This document shows, piece by piece, positions 23,521 through 32,437 of a stretch of DNA of 32,901 bases. The translations under genes and the position numbers were made by a program. Position 1 is the stretch's first letter, and each line of letters starts with the position of its first letter. The stretch is taken from contig NZ_MIJF01000019.1 in assembly GCF_001730235.1 (NCBI RefSeq), positions 1-32,901 on the forward strand. Direction: 5' to 3'. Below the pieces are notes generated by a model, which searched no databases, was not told the origin of the DNA, and saw nothing but the letters and a program-made list of their open reading frames with translations. This DNA is from Vulcanibacillus modesticaldus. Its GTDB lineage: Bacteria; Bacillota; Bacilli; Tepidibacillales; Tepidibacillaceae.

Positions 23521-26367
23521 ATGCGTTTTTATGATTTTCTAATCAGAAAAAAGAAAACAATTATCGTTTTTGTTGCTGCCCTGACTTTGCTCTTTTCTTT
23601 TTTCATTCTTAAAGTCAAATTAAATACGGATTTTTCTACTTATCTGGCTGAAGACGATCCTATTGTTGAAGAATTTAACAGAGTTGGTAATACTTTTGGC
23701 TCCAATTATTTAGGTTTTGCAATTGTCAAAAAAGATAATATTTTCACATTAGAAAACCTTCAAGAAATTAAGAATTTGGCTAATAGCTATAGAAAAATTG
23801 AAGGCGTTCTCAGGGTAGTCAGTATTGTAGATGCAGTAGATAGTAATAATAACAATCTTGAAGCAATATCAAAAAGACCTCTGCCCCAAAATATTCAAGA
23901 GATTCAGAAATATAAAGATTATATTTTGGAACAAGAATTTTTTAAAGGTAATTTCGTAAATGAAGATAATACTGCTTCAGTTATTCTTATTAGCTTTGAC
24001 CCGAATGCTAACCATATTAAGGTCGCAGATAGTATCAATAATATCACAAAAGAAATATCATCTACCCCTGATAAGGTTTATTTCGGTGGAATGCCTTTTA
24101 TGATGAGTGCGTTTCAAACTACAATTGTTGATAACTTAATGTACCTTTTACCTGTAATGTTAGTTTTACTACTAACAATTTTATATATTGGATTTCGCAG
24201 TATATCTGGAATGATATTGCCTTTATTGGTGGTTTCGATTAGTTCGATCTGGTTGATTGGTATTTTAAGTTTATTTGGGATACCTCTAGATATATTATCG
24301 GGAATTGTACCAATAATACTAGTGGCCATGGGAAGTGCGGACGCAATTCACATACTTAGACGTTTTTATGAACTTAAAAATGATGGTCTTTCAACCAAAG
24401 AGGCTGTTAAAGATAGTATGAAAGAGATGGGAGCTCCGATCATACTTACAACAATAACAACTATGATCGGTTTTGCTTCATTAGCAACATCAAACTTTAC
24501 TACCATTCGTCAATTTGGTTTAGTTACTACCCTTGGCGTTTTTCTAGCTTTAGTTGTTACATTTGTTCTGCTACCTCCGATGATGATGTTTACTAGGGAT
24601 AAAGTAAAATCAACTAGTAAAAAGCAGTTAGGTAACATAGGTGCCTTAGATAAATTAGGAGACTTTATATATTATCGTCGTAAAACAGTTATTCTTTTAA
24701 GTGGTATTGTGACGTTGATTTCTGTGTTAGGCATACCAATGATCGTTAAAAACGTTGATTGGAGTTTATGTTTTGCAAAAGATAGTGAACCATATAAAGC
24801 TGAATTAATGTTAAGGAATGAATTCTCTGGCTCTTTATTTGCACAAATAACTGTTAAGGGTAAAACTGATGATCCAATAACTTTAGAAGTGATGAAAAAA
24901 ACAAGTAAGTACATTAATACCTTGCCCCAGATTAGCCTAGCGAGTTCTGTGTCAGATATTTTTAGTGAAACAAATTACCGGATTACAGAGCGTTATACAA
25001 TTCCCTATAACGTAAATACCCTAGATAAAATTTGGAAATTGTTAAAAGAACAAGATATGTTAAACGGGATTATTGACTTTAATAATGAAGAGTTCCTGAT
25101 AACAGGAAAAGTTGGAACGATGGCAACGGCAGATATGTCTTCCTCCGTAAATGAGATCAATAATTTTATCGAAGAGAATAATGGCCAATGGGTTATGATA
25201 GATCTGAATAATAATCTATCAGAAAAGGACAAAAAGATCTTAGTAAACAAGAAGATTGCTTATGTAACAAATAATATATTGTGGGATTTGAAAGCTAATA
25301 ACATAACAGTTGAAAAAAATCGGATAAATACGATCGTTAAAAATGCAATGAAGCAGAATAGCGTATCTGACGAAATGAAAATTAAAATTATGAATAAGTT
25401 ACAAAATCAAATTACTGATTTAATGCCTGGTTTATCGACTAAGATGCCAAGTGATATGCAACTAAATATATTAGGTATGTTAGTTGATCAGGCATCAGAA
25501 AGACCGATAAATGGCAAGGTAATAATGCAATCTCTTGCTTTATCTCCTAATTTGAAAGGAATAATTAATGAAGAAAAAGCAGGATATTTGGCAGAAATGA
25601 TCAATACTCAAATTGGGAGTATATATATCGACAAAGCATTCTCAGAGCTTAAAAATATAATCCCGAGGGATATTTCAGAGGATAAGTTACTTATCAAAAA
25701 GTTGAAAGGTAGTTTATGGGATGCCCGTTCACCATATTTAATTATCAACAAGAAAGAATTTGATACTTTGAATGTAAATGTCAAACCACAACGAGAAACC
25801 AATATTAAGTTAACGCAAACAGGAATGGTAACTGTATTAAAACAAATGGAAGATGAACTAACACCAACCCAAATTAAGAGTGTATTTTTAGCGTTGATAG
25901 TTGTATTAATACTACTTTCGTTAATATTTAGATCAGTAATTACAGGTGTAATCGGCGTTCTTCCGATTATATTAACCATTCTCGTAAACTTTGGAGTAAT
26001 CGGTTATTTAAAAATTGGCTTAGATTCATTTACCGCTATGATTGCCAGTATATCCATTGGATTAGGAATAGATTATGCAATTCATTTTACTTCGCGGTTT
26101 AAGAACGAAATTGAAAGCTCAAATAATATTTTATTGGCATTGAAAAATACCTTACAGACTACAGGTGTTGCAATAATTATTAATACTTTATCTGTCGGCG
26201 TTGGTTTTGCAGTATTGCTGTTTGCAGCAGGTCAGCATTTACAACGCTTTGGAGGATTATTAGCATTAGCTTTATTAGTGAGTGCTATATTTACACTAGT
26301 TGTTCTGCCAGCATTTACACTTATATTAAAGCCAAAATATATTAGAAACATATCAGATAATATTTAA
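23521..26367 (+). CDS. MMPL/RND-superfamily exporter (HAE3-like)
   Basis: 948 aa in two related halves, in the cytoplasmic membrane. Each half has one N-terminal helix (about 14-32 and 390-410), a large outer domain (about 35-200 and 415-775) and five helices (about 205-355 and 778-940). Proton-relay Asp residues are seen in the fourth helices, GSADAIHILRRF and GLGIDYAIHFTSRF, which are hallmarks of the SSD/MMPL family. Such proteins export hydrophobic or lipidic compounds using the proton gradient. The ATG at 23521 follows GTGGGGGA. It is a single gene with a strong terminator after it. A mini-ORF ATG AAT TAA with a good ribosome binding site (about 23434-23457) lies in its leader. Confidence 0.88.
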   Translation: MRFYDFLIRKKKTIIVFVAALTLLFSFFILKVKLNTDFSTYLAEDDPIVEEFNRVGNTFGSNYLGFAIVKKDNIFTLENLQEIKNLANSYRKIEGVLRVVSIVDAVDSNNNNLEAISKRPLPQNIQEIQKYKDYILEQEFFKGNFVNEDNTASVILISFDPNANHIKVADSINNITKEISSTPDKVYFGGMPFMMSAFQTTIVDNLMYLLPVMLVLLLTILYIGFRSISGMILPLLVVSISSIWLIGILSLFGIPLDILSGIVPIILVAMGSADAIHILRRFYELKNDGLSTKEAVKDSMKEMGAPIILTTITTMIGFASLATSNFTTIRQFGLVTTLGVFLALVVTFVLLPPMMMFTRDKVKSTSKKQLGNIGALDKLGDFIYYRRKTVILLSGIVTLISVLGIPMIVKNVDWSLCFAKDSEPYKAELMLRNEFSGSLFAQITVKGKTDDPITLEVMKKTSKYINTLPQISLASSVSDIFSETNYRITERYTIPYNVNTLDKIWKLLKEQDMLNGIIDFNNEEFLITGKVGTMATADMSSSVNEINNFIEENNGQWVMIDLNNNLSEKDKKILVNKKIAYVTNNILWDLKANNITVEKNRINTIVKNAMKQNSVSDEMKIKIMNKLQNQITDLMPGLSTKMPSDMQLNILGMLVDQASERPINGKVIMQSLALSPNLKGIINEEKAGYLAEMINTQIGSIYIDKAFSELKNIIPRDISEDKLLIKKLKGSLWDARSPYLIINKKEFDTLNVNVKPQRETNIKLTQTGMVTVLKQMEDELTPTQIKSVFLALIVVLILLSLIFRSVITGVIGVLPIILTILVNFGVIGYLKIGLDSFTAMIASISIGLGIDYAIHFTSRFKNEIESSNNILLALKNTLQTTGVAIIINTLSVGVGFAVLLFAAGQHLQRFGGLLALALLVSAIFTLVVLPAFTLILKPKYIRNISDNI

Positions 26368-26378
26368 TATTTATAGGT

Positions 26379-26403
26379 AAGGCACCGTTTGGAACGGTGC
26401 CTT
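26379..26403 (+). terminator. Terminator of the MMPL gene (repeated hairpin, copy 1)
   Basis: AAGGCACCGTT, loop TGG, AACGGTGCCTT followed by ATTTTTATT. Perfect 11-bp stem. The flank TTTATAGGTAAGGCACCG recurs at 28254-28271. Confidence 0.85.
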
Positions 26404-26530
26404 ATTTTTATTAATGCTGACAAGTTATAATCATGTTTTCCAACAATCCAAAATCTTTCTCTAAGTCATTATCAAAAACAACTTTTTAAAACTGAGCTAT
26501 TTTATTGAAGATTAGGGTTATTATTAACAT

Positions 26531-26758
26531 TTACTCAAACACAATTTTGAAGTTTGTTTTTTTAGAATATTCAGTGATTTTTTTGATTATCCTATCCTTC
26601 GTAGCACTATCAATCGTTAGATGCTCGTGTGGTGGCTCCCAATGAATTATCGTGTCGGAGTAAGCAACAAACCCATTTACAATCATCTCACCTTGAATCT
26701 TGACTGTCTTATTGTCAATTTCTACTTCAATGTACGAAGAAGTACCTGTAATTTTCAC
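26531..26758 (-). CDS. Imm74-like immunity protein
   Basis: 75 aa beginning MKITGTSSYIEVEIDNKTVK, then IQGEMIVNGFVAYSDTI, IHWEPPHE and a C-terminal helix ending in KIVFE. From memory this matches the Imm74 family found beside polymorphic toxins; an HMM search would settle it. The start is GTG at 26758 with AAGGTGATG upstream. No matching toxin gene precedes it, so it is an orphan immunity gene, which can protect against toxins of neighbouring strains. Upstream is a 30-bp repeat also found before the large toxin gene. Confidence 0.65.
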   Translation of the reverse strand: MKITGTSSYIEVEIDNKTVKIQGEMIVNGFVAYSDTIIHWEPPHEHLTIDSATKDRIIKKITEYSKKTNFKIVFE

Positions 26759-26784
26759 AACATCACCTTAGCTTTCTACTTCAT

Positions 26785-26820
26785 TCAATGAATTGATGAT
26801 TCTAGTAAATACATTCTTCA
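26785..26820 (-). repeat. 30-bp repeat with mini-ORF MYLLESSIH, copy 1
   Basis: 26791-26820 matches 32509-32538 with one mismatch. On the minus strand it encodes the beginning of a short ORF, ATG at 26814, reading MYLLESSIH and stop; the copy at 32532 reads MYLLDSSI... Each precedes an accessory gene (the Imm74-like gene here, the toxin gene there). Confidence 0.55.
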
Positions 26821-26884
26821 TCTTATTTTGCTAGATTATTTGAATCTCTTTAATATGTTAAAAGTTCTTCTGATCATTATTTCC

Positions 26885-27553
26885 TTAAATATCTTCTTCA
26901 TAAATTTCTAATGAATTCATAATTTCTTCAGCTATTGACTGCCATACTTCTTTTTTTTCTTTTGTAAAATTTATAGTACTAAGTAATAGTTTATTATCTA
27001 TATCAGTGAAAAAGAAATAATTATATAAATATGTATCCTCGGCAGGTGTTTTATATTCTATCATACCAATCATTTTCCCGTTTATTTCGTATACACCATC
27101 TTTTACTAAACCATCAGTCGAATATACTTCCAGTAAATTATTCTTTATGATTTCTTTAAATTCTTGAATCTGTTCCGATCTTATTTCATTTTCCGTTACT
27201 TTAAACGTAATAATAACGGTAGCATCTTCATTTGTATAGACTAACGTCGGTCTATTTTCTTTTGGATATTTTTTTATCACTAACTCCTTTGACATCTTTT
27301 TAAATGAGTCGGGAATGAGAACACTAACTTTATCTGAAATTATCTTTGTTCTTTTGAGTTCGATATCCTGAAGATTCATACTATTTGATTCGGACCTTAT
27401 CTTAGTACTTGATAACGTTTCATTCACGTTATTTTTATCTATTATGGAAGTGACGGACGTTAATTGGTTATCGTCCAAATAAATATATATTGCCCCCATA
27501 ACTGTGATAATAATAATAATAAATAATAATACGATTCTTGTATTTATCTTCAA
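26885..27553 (-). CDS. Membrane-anchored hypothetical protein, paralog of the next gene
   Basis: 222 aa with one N-terminal membrane segment (IVLLFIIIIITVMGAIYIYL, about 7-26), then a linker and an outside domain from about residue 65. That domain shares its layout with the 27575-28198 product: IELKR/IELER, VSVLIPDSFKKM/LSILIPKSFNIM, YTNEDATVIITF/YANKEGTVNIIF, INGKMIGMIEYKTP/INGKVIGIVEIITP and a C-terminal SLEI/SLEV. The start is TTG at 27553 behind GAGGAGAG. It is 22 nt after its paralog, so probably co-transcribed. Function unknown; the position among immunity genes suggests a protective or envelope role. Confidence 0.65.
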   Translation of the reverse strand: MKINTRIVLLFIIIIITVMGAIYIYLDDNQLTSVTSIIDKNNVNETLSSTKIRSESNSMNLQDIELKRTKIISDKVSVLIPDSFKKMSKELVIKKYPKENRPTLVYTNEDATVIITFKVTENEIRSEQIQEFKEIIKNNLLEVYSTDGLVKDGVYEINGKMIGMIEYKTPAEDTYLYNYFFFTDIDNKLLLSTINFTKEKKEVWQSIAEEIMNSLEIYEEDI

Positions 27554-27574
27554 ACCCCAATCTCTCCTCTCTAT

Positions 27575-28198
27575 TTATTCATTAACTTCTAAGGAGTTTA
27601 TAATCTGATCTATGATTGGTTTCCATTGCCCTATTTGATCTTTTGGTAGACTTATGTTAATGGTAAGTAGTCTTTCTTCAAGGTCTGTAAATAGGATAAG
27701 ACTATATACTTCTGTGTATTTTCCTGGTGTTATTATTTCTACTATTCCTATAACTTTACCATTAATGTCTGTAAGACTTTCTTCAATTAGTTTTGCTAAA
27801 GGGTGAATTTGGTCAATATTGTTAGCTATTTCGTCTTTTAATGTTGTAATGTCTTCTTCTGTCACTTGATCTGTTGTGTATGTAAAAATGATATTTACTG
27901 TTCCTTCTTTATTGGCATAGATAATTGGTACGTTCTCTATATTAGGATTTGCTTGTTTTATTTCTTCATCTGTCATAATATTAAAGGACTTTGGTATTAA
28001 TATGCTTAATTTGCCGTTAAGTAAAGTGTTTCTTTCTAATTCAATATTTTCACTTTCATTTTCTTTTTGTTCATTGTCTGATGTTTGATCTATTGCTGTA
28101 TTTGCTTGCTCTGAATTGTTGAATAGTGTGAATAATCCTGATATTATAATGAGTATTCCTATGATCATCATGATTATTTTTATTTTGTCTGAGAACAT
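27575..28198 (-). CDS. Membrane-anchored hypothetical protein (paralog pair)
   Basis: 207 aa, starting at ATG 28198 (MFSDKIKIIMMIIGIL) with AGGAGAG 6 nt upstream; the frame is open 27 codons further but lacks a ribosome binding site there. Residues about 7-26 form a single membrane segment, followed by a polar linker rich in Glu/Asn and a domain beginning LLNGKLSILIPKSF. The domain is clearly related to its downstream neighbour at 26885-27553, so the pair arose by tandem duplication. No catalytic motif is seen. Confidence 0.65.
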   Translation of the reverse strand: MFSDKIKIIMMIIGILIIISGLFTLFNNSEQANTAIDQTSDNEQKENESENIELERNTLLNGKLSILIPKSFNIMTDEEIKQANPNIENVPIIYANKEGTVNIIFTYTTDQVTEEDITTLKDEIANNIDQIHPLAKLIEESLTDINGKVIGIVEIITPGKYTEVYSLILFTDLEERLLTINISLPKDQIGQWKPIIDQIINSLEVNE

Positions 28199-28257
28199 GT
28201 TTTTCTCTCCTATCATTATGATTTTGTTGTTGATTTGATATTTACCTTTATTTTTTA

Positions 28258-28290
28258 TAGGTAAGGCACCGCTTAGCACAGTGCCTTATT
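28258..28290. repeat. Repeated hairpin, degenerate copy 2
   Basis: TAGGTAAGGCACCG then CAGTGCCTTATT. It matches the terminator and left flank at 26375-26405 but with a disturbed stem (AAGGCAC...GTGCCTT) and no T-run in the direction of the minus-strand genes. It looks like a duplicated fragment, not a working terminator here. Confidence 0.55.
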
Positions 28291-28304
28291 GGAATATAAA
28301 AGTA

Positions 28305-28637
28305 TTATCTTTTAATTTTAGTCCATGGTGGATGTTCGGTTTCTGCTTCTACTTTGAAAATATAGTCCCAGTTGGCTTCACGTAGTCCTTTTTTTGTATT
28401 ATAGATTCCATATATACCACCTGATAAAGGGATTAAAGGAAGAACCAACATTAATATGCTATAAACATATGCTTCAGGTTTTGTCCATACTTGCTTATAG
28501 ATTAAAAAGCTAACTGAATAAATCAAACCAATAACCCCTATTACCATAAATCCCCATGACGCAATATAATACACTCTCATTACTTTATATGCTTTTGTCT
28601 CTCTCTGTTCTGGTGTTACTAAGTCTTTGAAAGCCAA
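28305..28637 (-). CDS. Two- to three-helix membrane protein, putative immunity protein
   Basis: 110 aa with membrane segments at about 25-45 (IASWGFMVIGVIGLIYSVSF) and 58-80 (VYSILMLVLPLIPLSGGIYGI) and a basic C-terminus (TKIKR). I start it at TTG 28637, 8 nt after AGGAGG; a GTG at 28646 overlaps the ribosome binding site. It follows the orphan toxin tip by 16 nt. The tip has Gly/Ala-rich hydrophobic helices like membrane-acting toxins, and such toxins are often paired with small integral-membrane immunity proteins. The pairing is inferred from position only. Confidence 0.6.
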   Translation of the reverse strand: MAFKDLVTPEQRETKAYKVMRVYYIASWGFMVIGVIGLIYSVSFLIYKQVWTKPEAYVYSILMLVLPLIPLSGGIYGIYNTKKGLREANWDYIFKVEAETEHPPWTKIKR

Positions 28638-28653
28638 TATCCTCACCTCCTAT

Positions 28654-29226
28654 TTAGAAATTATTTAGAACTTTTGATAATTCATATAATCCTATAGCTA
28701 TTCCACCTGTTGCCGCGACAAAGCCTAAACCAGCAGCTATTGCAGGAGAAGCAACCATTGTTGCAGCAATCAGCAATCCTCCTGATAAAATCTTTCCTGC
28801 TGCTACCCATTTATTTGTATCTTTTTGTGTCAAGTCGTAGATCCCATCAACAATACTTAATATCCCAGATGCTCGACCTAATATTTTAGCTGTTGTAGTA
28901 AATATTGTTTTGCCGTTTTTTAATACACCTGTCAATGCTAGTCTTGCATCTTTAAAATTATTTCCTAAATCTATTGTCGCTGCTCCTACTCCAGTAATAC
29001 CTTTTATCACTTCCCCAGTCTTGGTATCGGTTAATCCCGTTGCACTTGCCGTCATAGCTAATGCATCTCCTACTATATTAACAAGTCCAGCTTTCCCTTT
29101 AGCTAAGTTAACATGAAAATCTATATTCGATAATGCAATAGATAAACCCTCTTTTATTGATGTGAATATTTTCCGTGTTTTTCATTCATCTTTTTCTTTA
29201 ACGTCTATATTTTCTTTTTGCTTTTT
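28654..29226 (-). pseudogene. Orphan polymorphic-toxin tip (5'-truncated)
   Basis: The longest intact ORF starts at ATG 29055 (133 aa), but the same frame continues upstream through SIKEGLSIALSNIDFH and KTRKIFT to a TGA at 29182-29184, then VKEKDE, open to 29226. The upstream part matches the toxin remnant at 22973-23053, so this is the 3' end of a toxin gene without its secretion part. The C-terminal domain (about 28654-28900) is hydrophobic and Gly/Ala-rich (GLLIAATMVASPAIAAGLGF, ATGGIAIGLYEL), suggesting membrane insertion. Downstream lies a small membrane protein, its possible immunity partner. It may express from an internal start or serve as a recombination reservoir. Confidence 0.6.
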
Positions 29227-29290
29227 TTATCCAAATTAGTTTGAATTGAATTGAAAATAGGACGCACTGTGCGTCCTACAACTATTAGAC

Positions 29291-29755
29291 TTATGCTTCT
29301 ATCAAAGTTACATTCTCCTCATGGCTTTTATTAATTACGTAAGTACCTGCTATAATATCATGAAGTGCTCGTTTCTCTTTTGTAAATCCAGCCATAAAGA
29401 ATCCTATAAGTAAAATGGCAGCTGAGATAACTTTGCTCCAGTATCTTGCACTCGCTCTAGCAAAGGAAATTCTATTATTATAAATATCCACCACGATTAA
29501 CTGTAGTACTTTCTTTCCCAATGTTGCTTGTATTCTTGAAGATTCTAATACCGCATAATATAGCCAAGGCCAAGATATATATAAAGGTAACCCTATAATA
29601 ACTAAAATGTTTTCTTTAATCGTTTGTTCAATTCCTATCTTATTGAAAATCATTTCTATTACTGCCAGGAAAAAAATCAGTATTATTTCACCTAATAGTA
29701 TAACTATGGAATCAATAAAGTATCCGAAAAAGCGTTTCCAAAATCCAGCGTACAT
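29291..29755 (-). CDS. RDD family membrane protein
   Basis: 154 aa. The N-terminal GFWKRFFGYFIDSIVILL carries the Arg-Asp signature of RDD proteins. Three membrane segments are visible (about 10-38, 47-70 and 107-125), with TLGKKVLQLIVVD and RALHDIIAGTYVI in the usual places. The ATG at 29755 has AAGGAGG upstream. RDD proteins are poorly characterised; some act as cation antiporters or accompany secretion clusters. It sits between two toxin/immunity modules. Confidence 0.82.
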   Translation of the reverse strand: MYAGFWKRFFGYFIDSIVILLGEIILIFFLAVIEMIFNKIGIEQTIKENILVIIGLPLYISWPWLYYAVLESSRIQATLGKKVLQLIVVDIYNNRISFARASARYWSKVISAAILLIGFFMAGFTKEKRALHDIIAGTYVINKSHEENVTLIEA

Positions 29756-29971
29756 TAAATCCCTCCTTATTTTTATAATAAATAAAAACTACTTATGCTA
29801 CTATTCCCACTGATAAGTCACTATTTATTAGCTTTACATGCAAAAAAGGATGGACAAAAGATTTTTTCTAGTAATTTTTTATAAAAACCTGAAATTAAAC
29901 CCATCAGGAAAATGTAAATTTTTTTGTAAACGAGTATGTTAAATACTAATAGAAAATCTGAACTATAAATA

Positions 29972-30262
29972 TCAAAAAGGGAAAAGATGTTTTACTAATT
30001 GTTCAGCTTTATACATTTCCTCTAAAATTGGATTATTGTAATCACTTGAACTATCTAAGTATGCTCTTACCCCACCTATAATATTAAACTGCCCCTGTTT
30101 TAAAGAATCTGGCTCGTTATTATTAATAACGTCCAAAGCGTTACGATAACGTTTGAGGATCAATTCTAGAATAGGTTTAGGATTTTGGCGATACTGCTCT
30201 CCAATTTGCAATATAACTTTATTTATTTGTTGTTTTAGTAAATCCAATGTCATTAAATCCAT
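29972..30262 (-). CDS. Putative immunity protein of the large toxin
   Basis: 96 aa, all-helical in appearance (MDLMTLDLLKQQINKVILQI, RYRNALDVI, IGGVRAYLDSSSDYNNPI, MYKAEQLVKHLF), with no signal or membrane segment, so cytoplasmic. The ATG at 30262 has AAGGA upstream. It starts 20 nt after the final stop of the toxin reading frame, the standard place for a cognate immunity gene. I do not know the Imm family number. That it is intact while the toxin is broken fits retention for protection. Confidence 0.65.
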   Translation of the reverse strand: MDLMTLDLLKQQINKVILQIGEQYRQNPKPILELILKRYRNALDVINNNEPDSLKQGQFNIIGGVRAYLDSSSDYNNPILEEMYKAEQLVKHLFPF

Positions 30263-30282
30263 TTTTCATCATTCCTTGTATA

Positions 30283-32415
30283 CTATTTACTTGGTATCGT
30301 GCGAACTTCTTGTATCCAATCTAAAGGCCAATTCTCAGGTAATAATATTTGATCAGCTCCACCTTATAAAACTTTTCCGGTCTTTGTTGTTTGTTCGGAT
30401 GCCTTACCAATATTCAAAATGGTTTTTTTAGGTATTTTTATTACAGCCTCGTACATTCTGCTATTTCCCCATTCTTGCAATAATGCTAAACTTATTTTGC
30501 TTTGGATTCGATTTTCTGAAGGTTGAGTCGTTGCAAAAGCACCACCGGCGTCAGCTTTTCCGCCAAAGACTCTGTATACTAATATATCCTCATTAGTTAA
30601 CACCGTAGTATATTTTCCATCTTTAAAAGCACTCTTAATCCAAGAAGGTAATTCTACTTGTTTTATTATAGTCACTTTATCATCTATCAATGTTCCCATC
30701 CCATTTAAAGCTTTTACTACATCATCTGCTGTAGTTGTTTTCTTACCAATTCTACCTAATAATATAGCGAATTTTCCGGTTTTTGTGCTTTCTTTTAATA
30801 TTTCAATACTTGCTGTTGTTCCTTTTGTTCCTACTATACCTATTATGATTTCGCCAACTAACCTTCCTGCCATTCTTGCTTTTACATCGGCATTACCTTC
30901 TGTAAAATCATCCCAAGCTTTTAGTACCGCTTCTTTTAAAATGAGAGTTAATAGTATATTCTCTTTTGTACCAGGTTTAGAAGCTTTGTATAAAAGAGCA
31001 ACTCCTTTAGCTGTCTCAATTGGATGTTTTAATACATACCATATCCCTTTCGCTGTTTCTTTAGCGGCATCTAATATTCCCAATAAGAAATTTTCACTAA
31101 TACTTATTAAGTTTGCTTCATCTTTTCCATTTATCTCTTTTCTCTCTGTTATTGCTGATTTGGTCTCAATATTATTTTCATCTCTAATTTCATCATTATT
31201 TTCCTGTTCCAAATCAGCCAACTGTGCAATTTTAATGTGTTTAGTTATGTTACCTGAAAATACTCCTGCAGAACCAGAATTGTCTCCTATATAACCATCA
31301 TACATTCCTTTATCAAATGGGCGGGTTGGTTGCATGATTTCTGATTCTTTAATTCCTGCTGCTCTCATTCGTTCTCTTATTTTGTTTGCTTCTTTTGCTA
31401 TTGCTTCTCTTTCTTTTTTGGTTGTTGCTTCTTCCCATTTTTTCTTCAGAACATTTATTTTTTTGTTTCCTAATAAGTTTTTGTTATAAGTATTAATGGA
31501 TTTACTTGATGATTCTGCTACTTCTTTTCCAGGTGTCTTGCTTTCATGGATTTCAGATTTTACTAGGTATACTTGCCAATATCCGTCTCTTACTTTTATT
31601 TTCTTTGTTACCTTATTTGTTGTGTAGTATCCTCCACCTGAATCTACTACAACCTGTTTTCTGTAACTAGTGTCTACCCATTTCTTGTATCCAGATTTGA
31701 CATACTTTCTTTCCCATTTGCTCTCCCATTCATAATGTCCTTCTCTTACTAGCTTTTTCGTCCACTTTGTTTTCCTTACCCATTTTGTCCTATATTCTAC
31801 CTTCCAATATCCACTGGTTACTTTCTTCCATGTGTAGTAGTATTTAGTCTTGTAATAGCTTCTATCTACCCAATATTTCTTACCTGTCCACCATGAGTAT
31901 TTCCAGTATCCTCTTTTTATTTTGACTTTGTAACTTTTCTTAACTTTTTTCCAGGTGGTTTCTGTTACCCATCTCTTATATGGTACTTTTGTTTTTTGGT
32001 AGTAGTAGGTTCTCTCCCATTTATATTCAGCTGGTACCCATTTCTTTACTTTTGTCTTAACCCATTTATATCCGCTGGTGTCTATCCATTTTCAATATCC
32101 TCTTTTGACCGTTACCCATTCTTTCTTTTCCCATCTAGGTACCCATTCTTTTTTGGTTTCTTCTACTTCTTTATATTTAGGTTCTTCCCATCTGTAGTCC
32201 CAGTAATCGATTCTATATTTCCCTCTGCCTAGATCAGTCTGGGTTTGGTAGGCTTGGGGTTTCTTAGTTTTCGAATTGGTAGTAGTTTCCCCGCTGATTG
32301 CTTTTGTGTATGCTTGTGTTGCAGGTGCTATAACTTGAAATAGTAATGCTAGTACCAATACGAAGGCAACATAGTTCCTAATCTTCCATCTATTAAAAAT
32401 TATATCGTACCTCAA
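30283..32415 (-). pseudogene. Secreted polymorphic toxin, interrupted by TGA and TAA
   Basis: From TTG 32415 (behind GAGGAAAGG) the frame runs 710 codons to TAG 30283 with only two stops, TGA at 32094-32092 and TAA at 30366-30364. Parts: signal peptide (YVAFVLVLALLFQVIAPATQ, ending near residue 33); about 220 residues of Tyr/Trp/Lys-rich repeats (GYW, KKWV, KWERKY); a helical linker with KKKWEEATTKKEREAIAKEA; a pretoxin-like helical region (KETAKGIWYVLKHPIETAKG); and a C-terminal tip with VYRVFGGKADAGGAFATTQP and ALLQEWGNS, then, beyond the TAA, GGADQILLPENWPLDW. The TGA replaces a Trp codon in a GYW repeat. Toxin activity is unknown to me; an ADP-ribosyltransferase-like fold is one possibility. 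Intact sub-ORFs are 32092-32415 and 30364-31368. Confidence 0.75.
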
Positions 32416-32437
32416 TTTCCTTTCCTCTATCTTTTTT

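Noticed and set aside
23463-23534. Leader ORF MHETCCCLVV... before the MMPL gene, with three Cys codons
   Set aside because: No ribosome binding site for its ATG, no terminator or competing stems, and the downstream gene has no link to cysteine. The run is probably chance.
26410-26500. Minus-strand frame FDNDLEKDFGLLENM after the Imm74-like gene
   Set aside because: Protein-like in composition but short, without start, and not recognisable; too weak to call a pseudogene.
32092-32094. UGA in the toxin gene as selenocysteine or as a genome-wide Trp codon
   Set aside because: It replaces Trp in a GYW repeat and has no following SECIS-like hairpin. TGA is a genuine stop at the end of the selenoprotein gene, so general reassignment is unlikely; a nonsense mutation is simpler.
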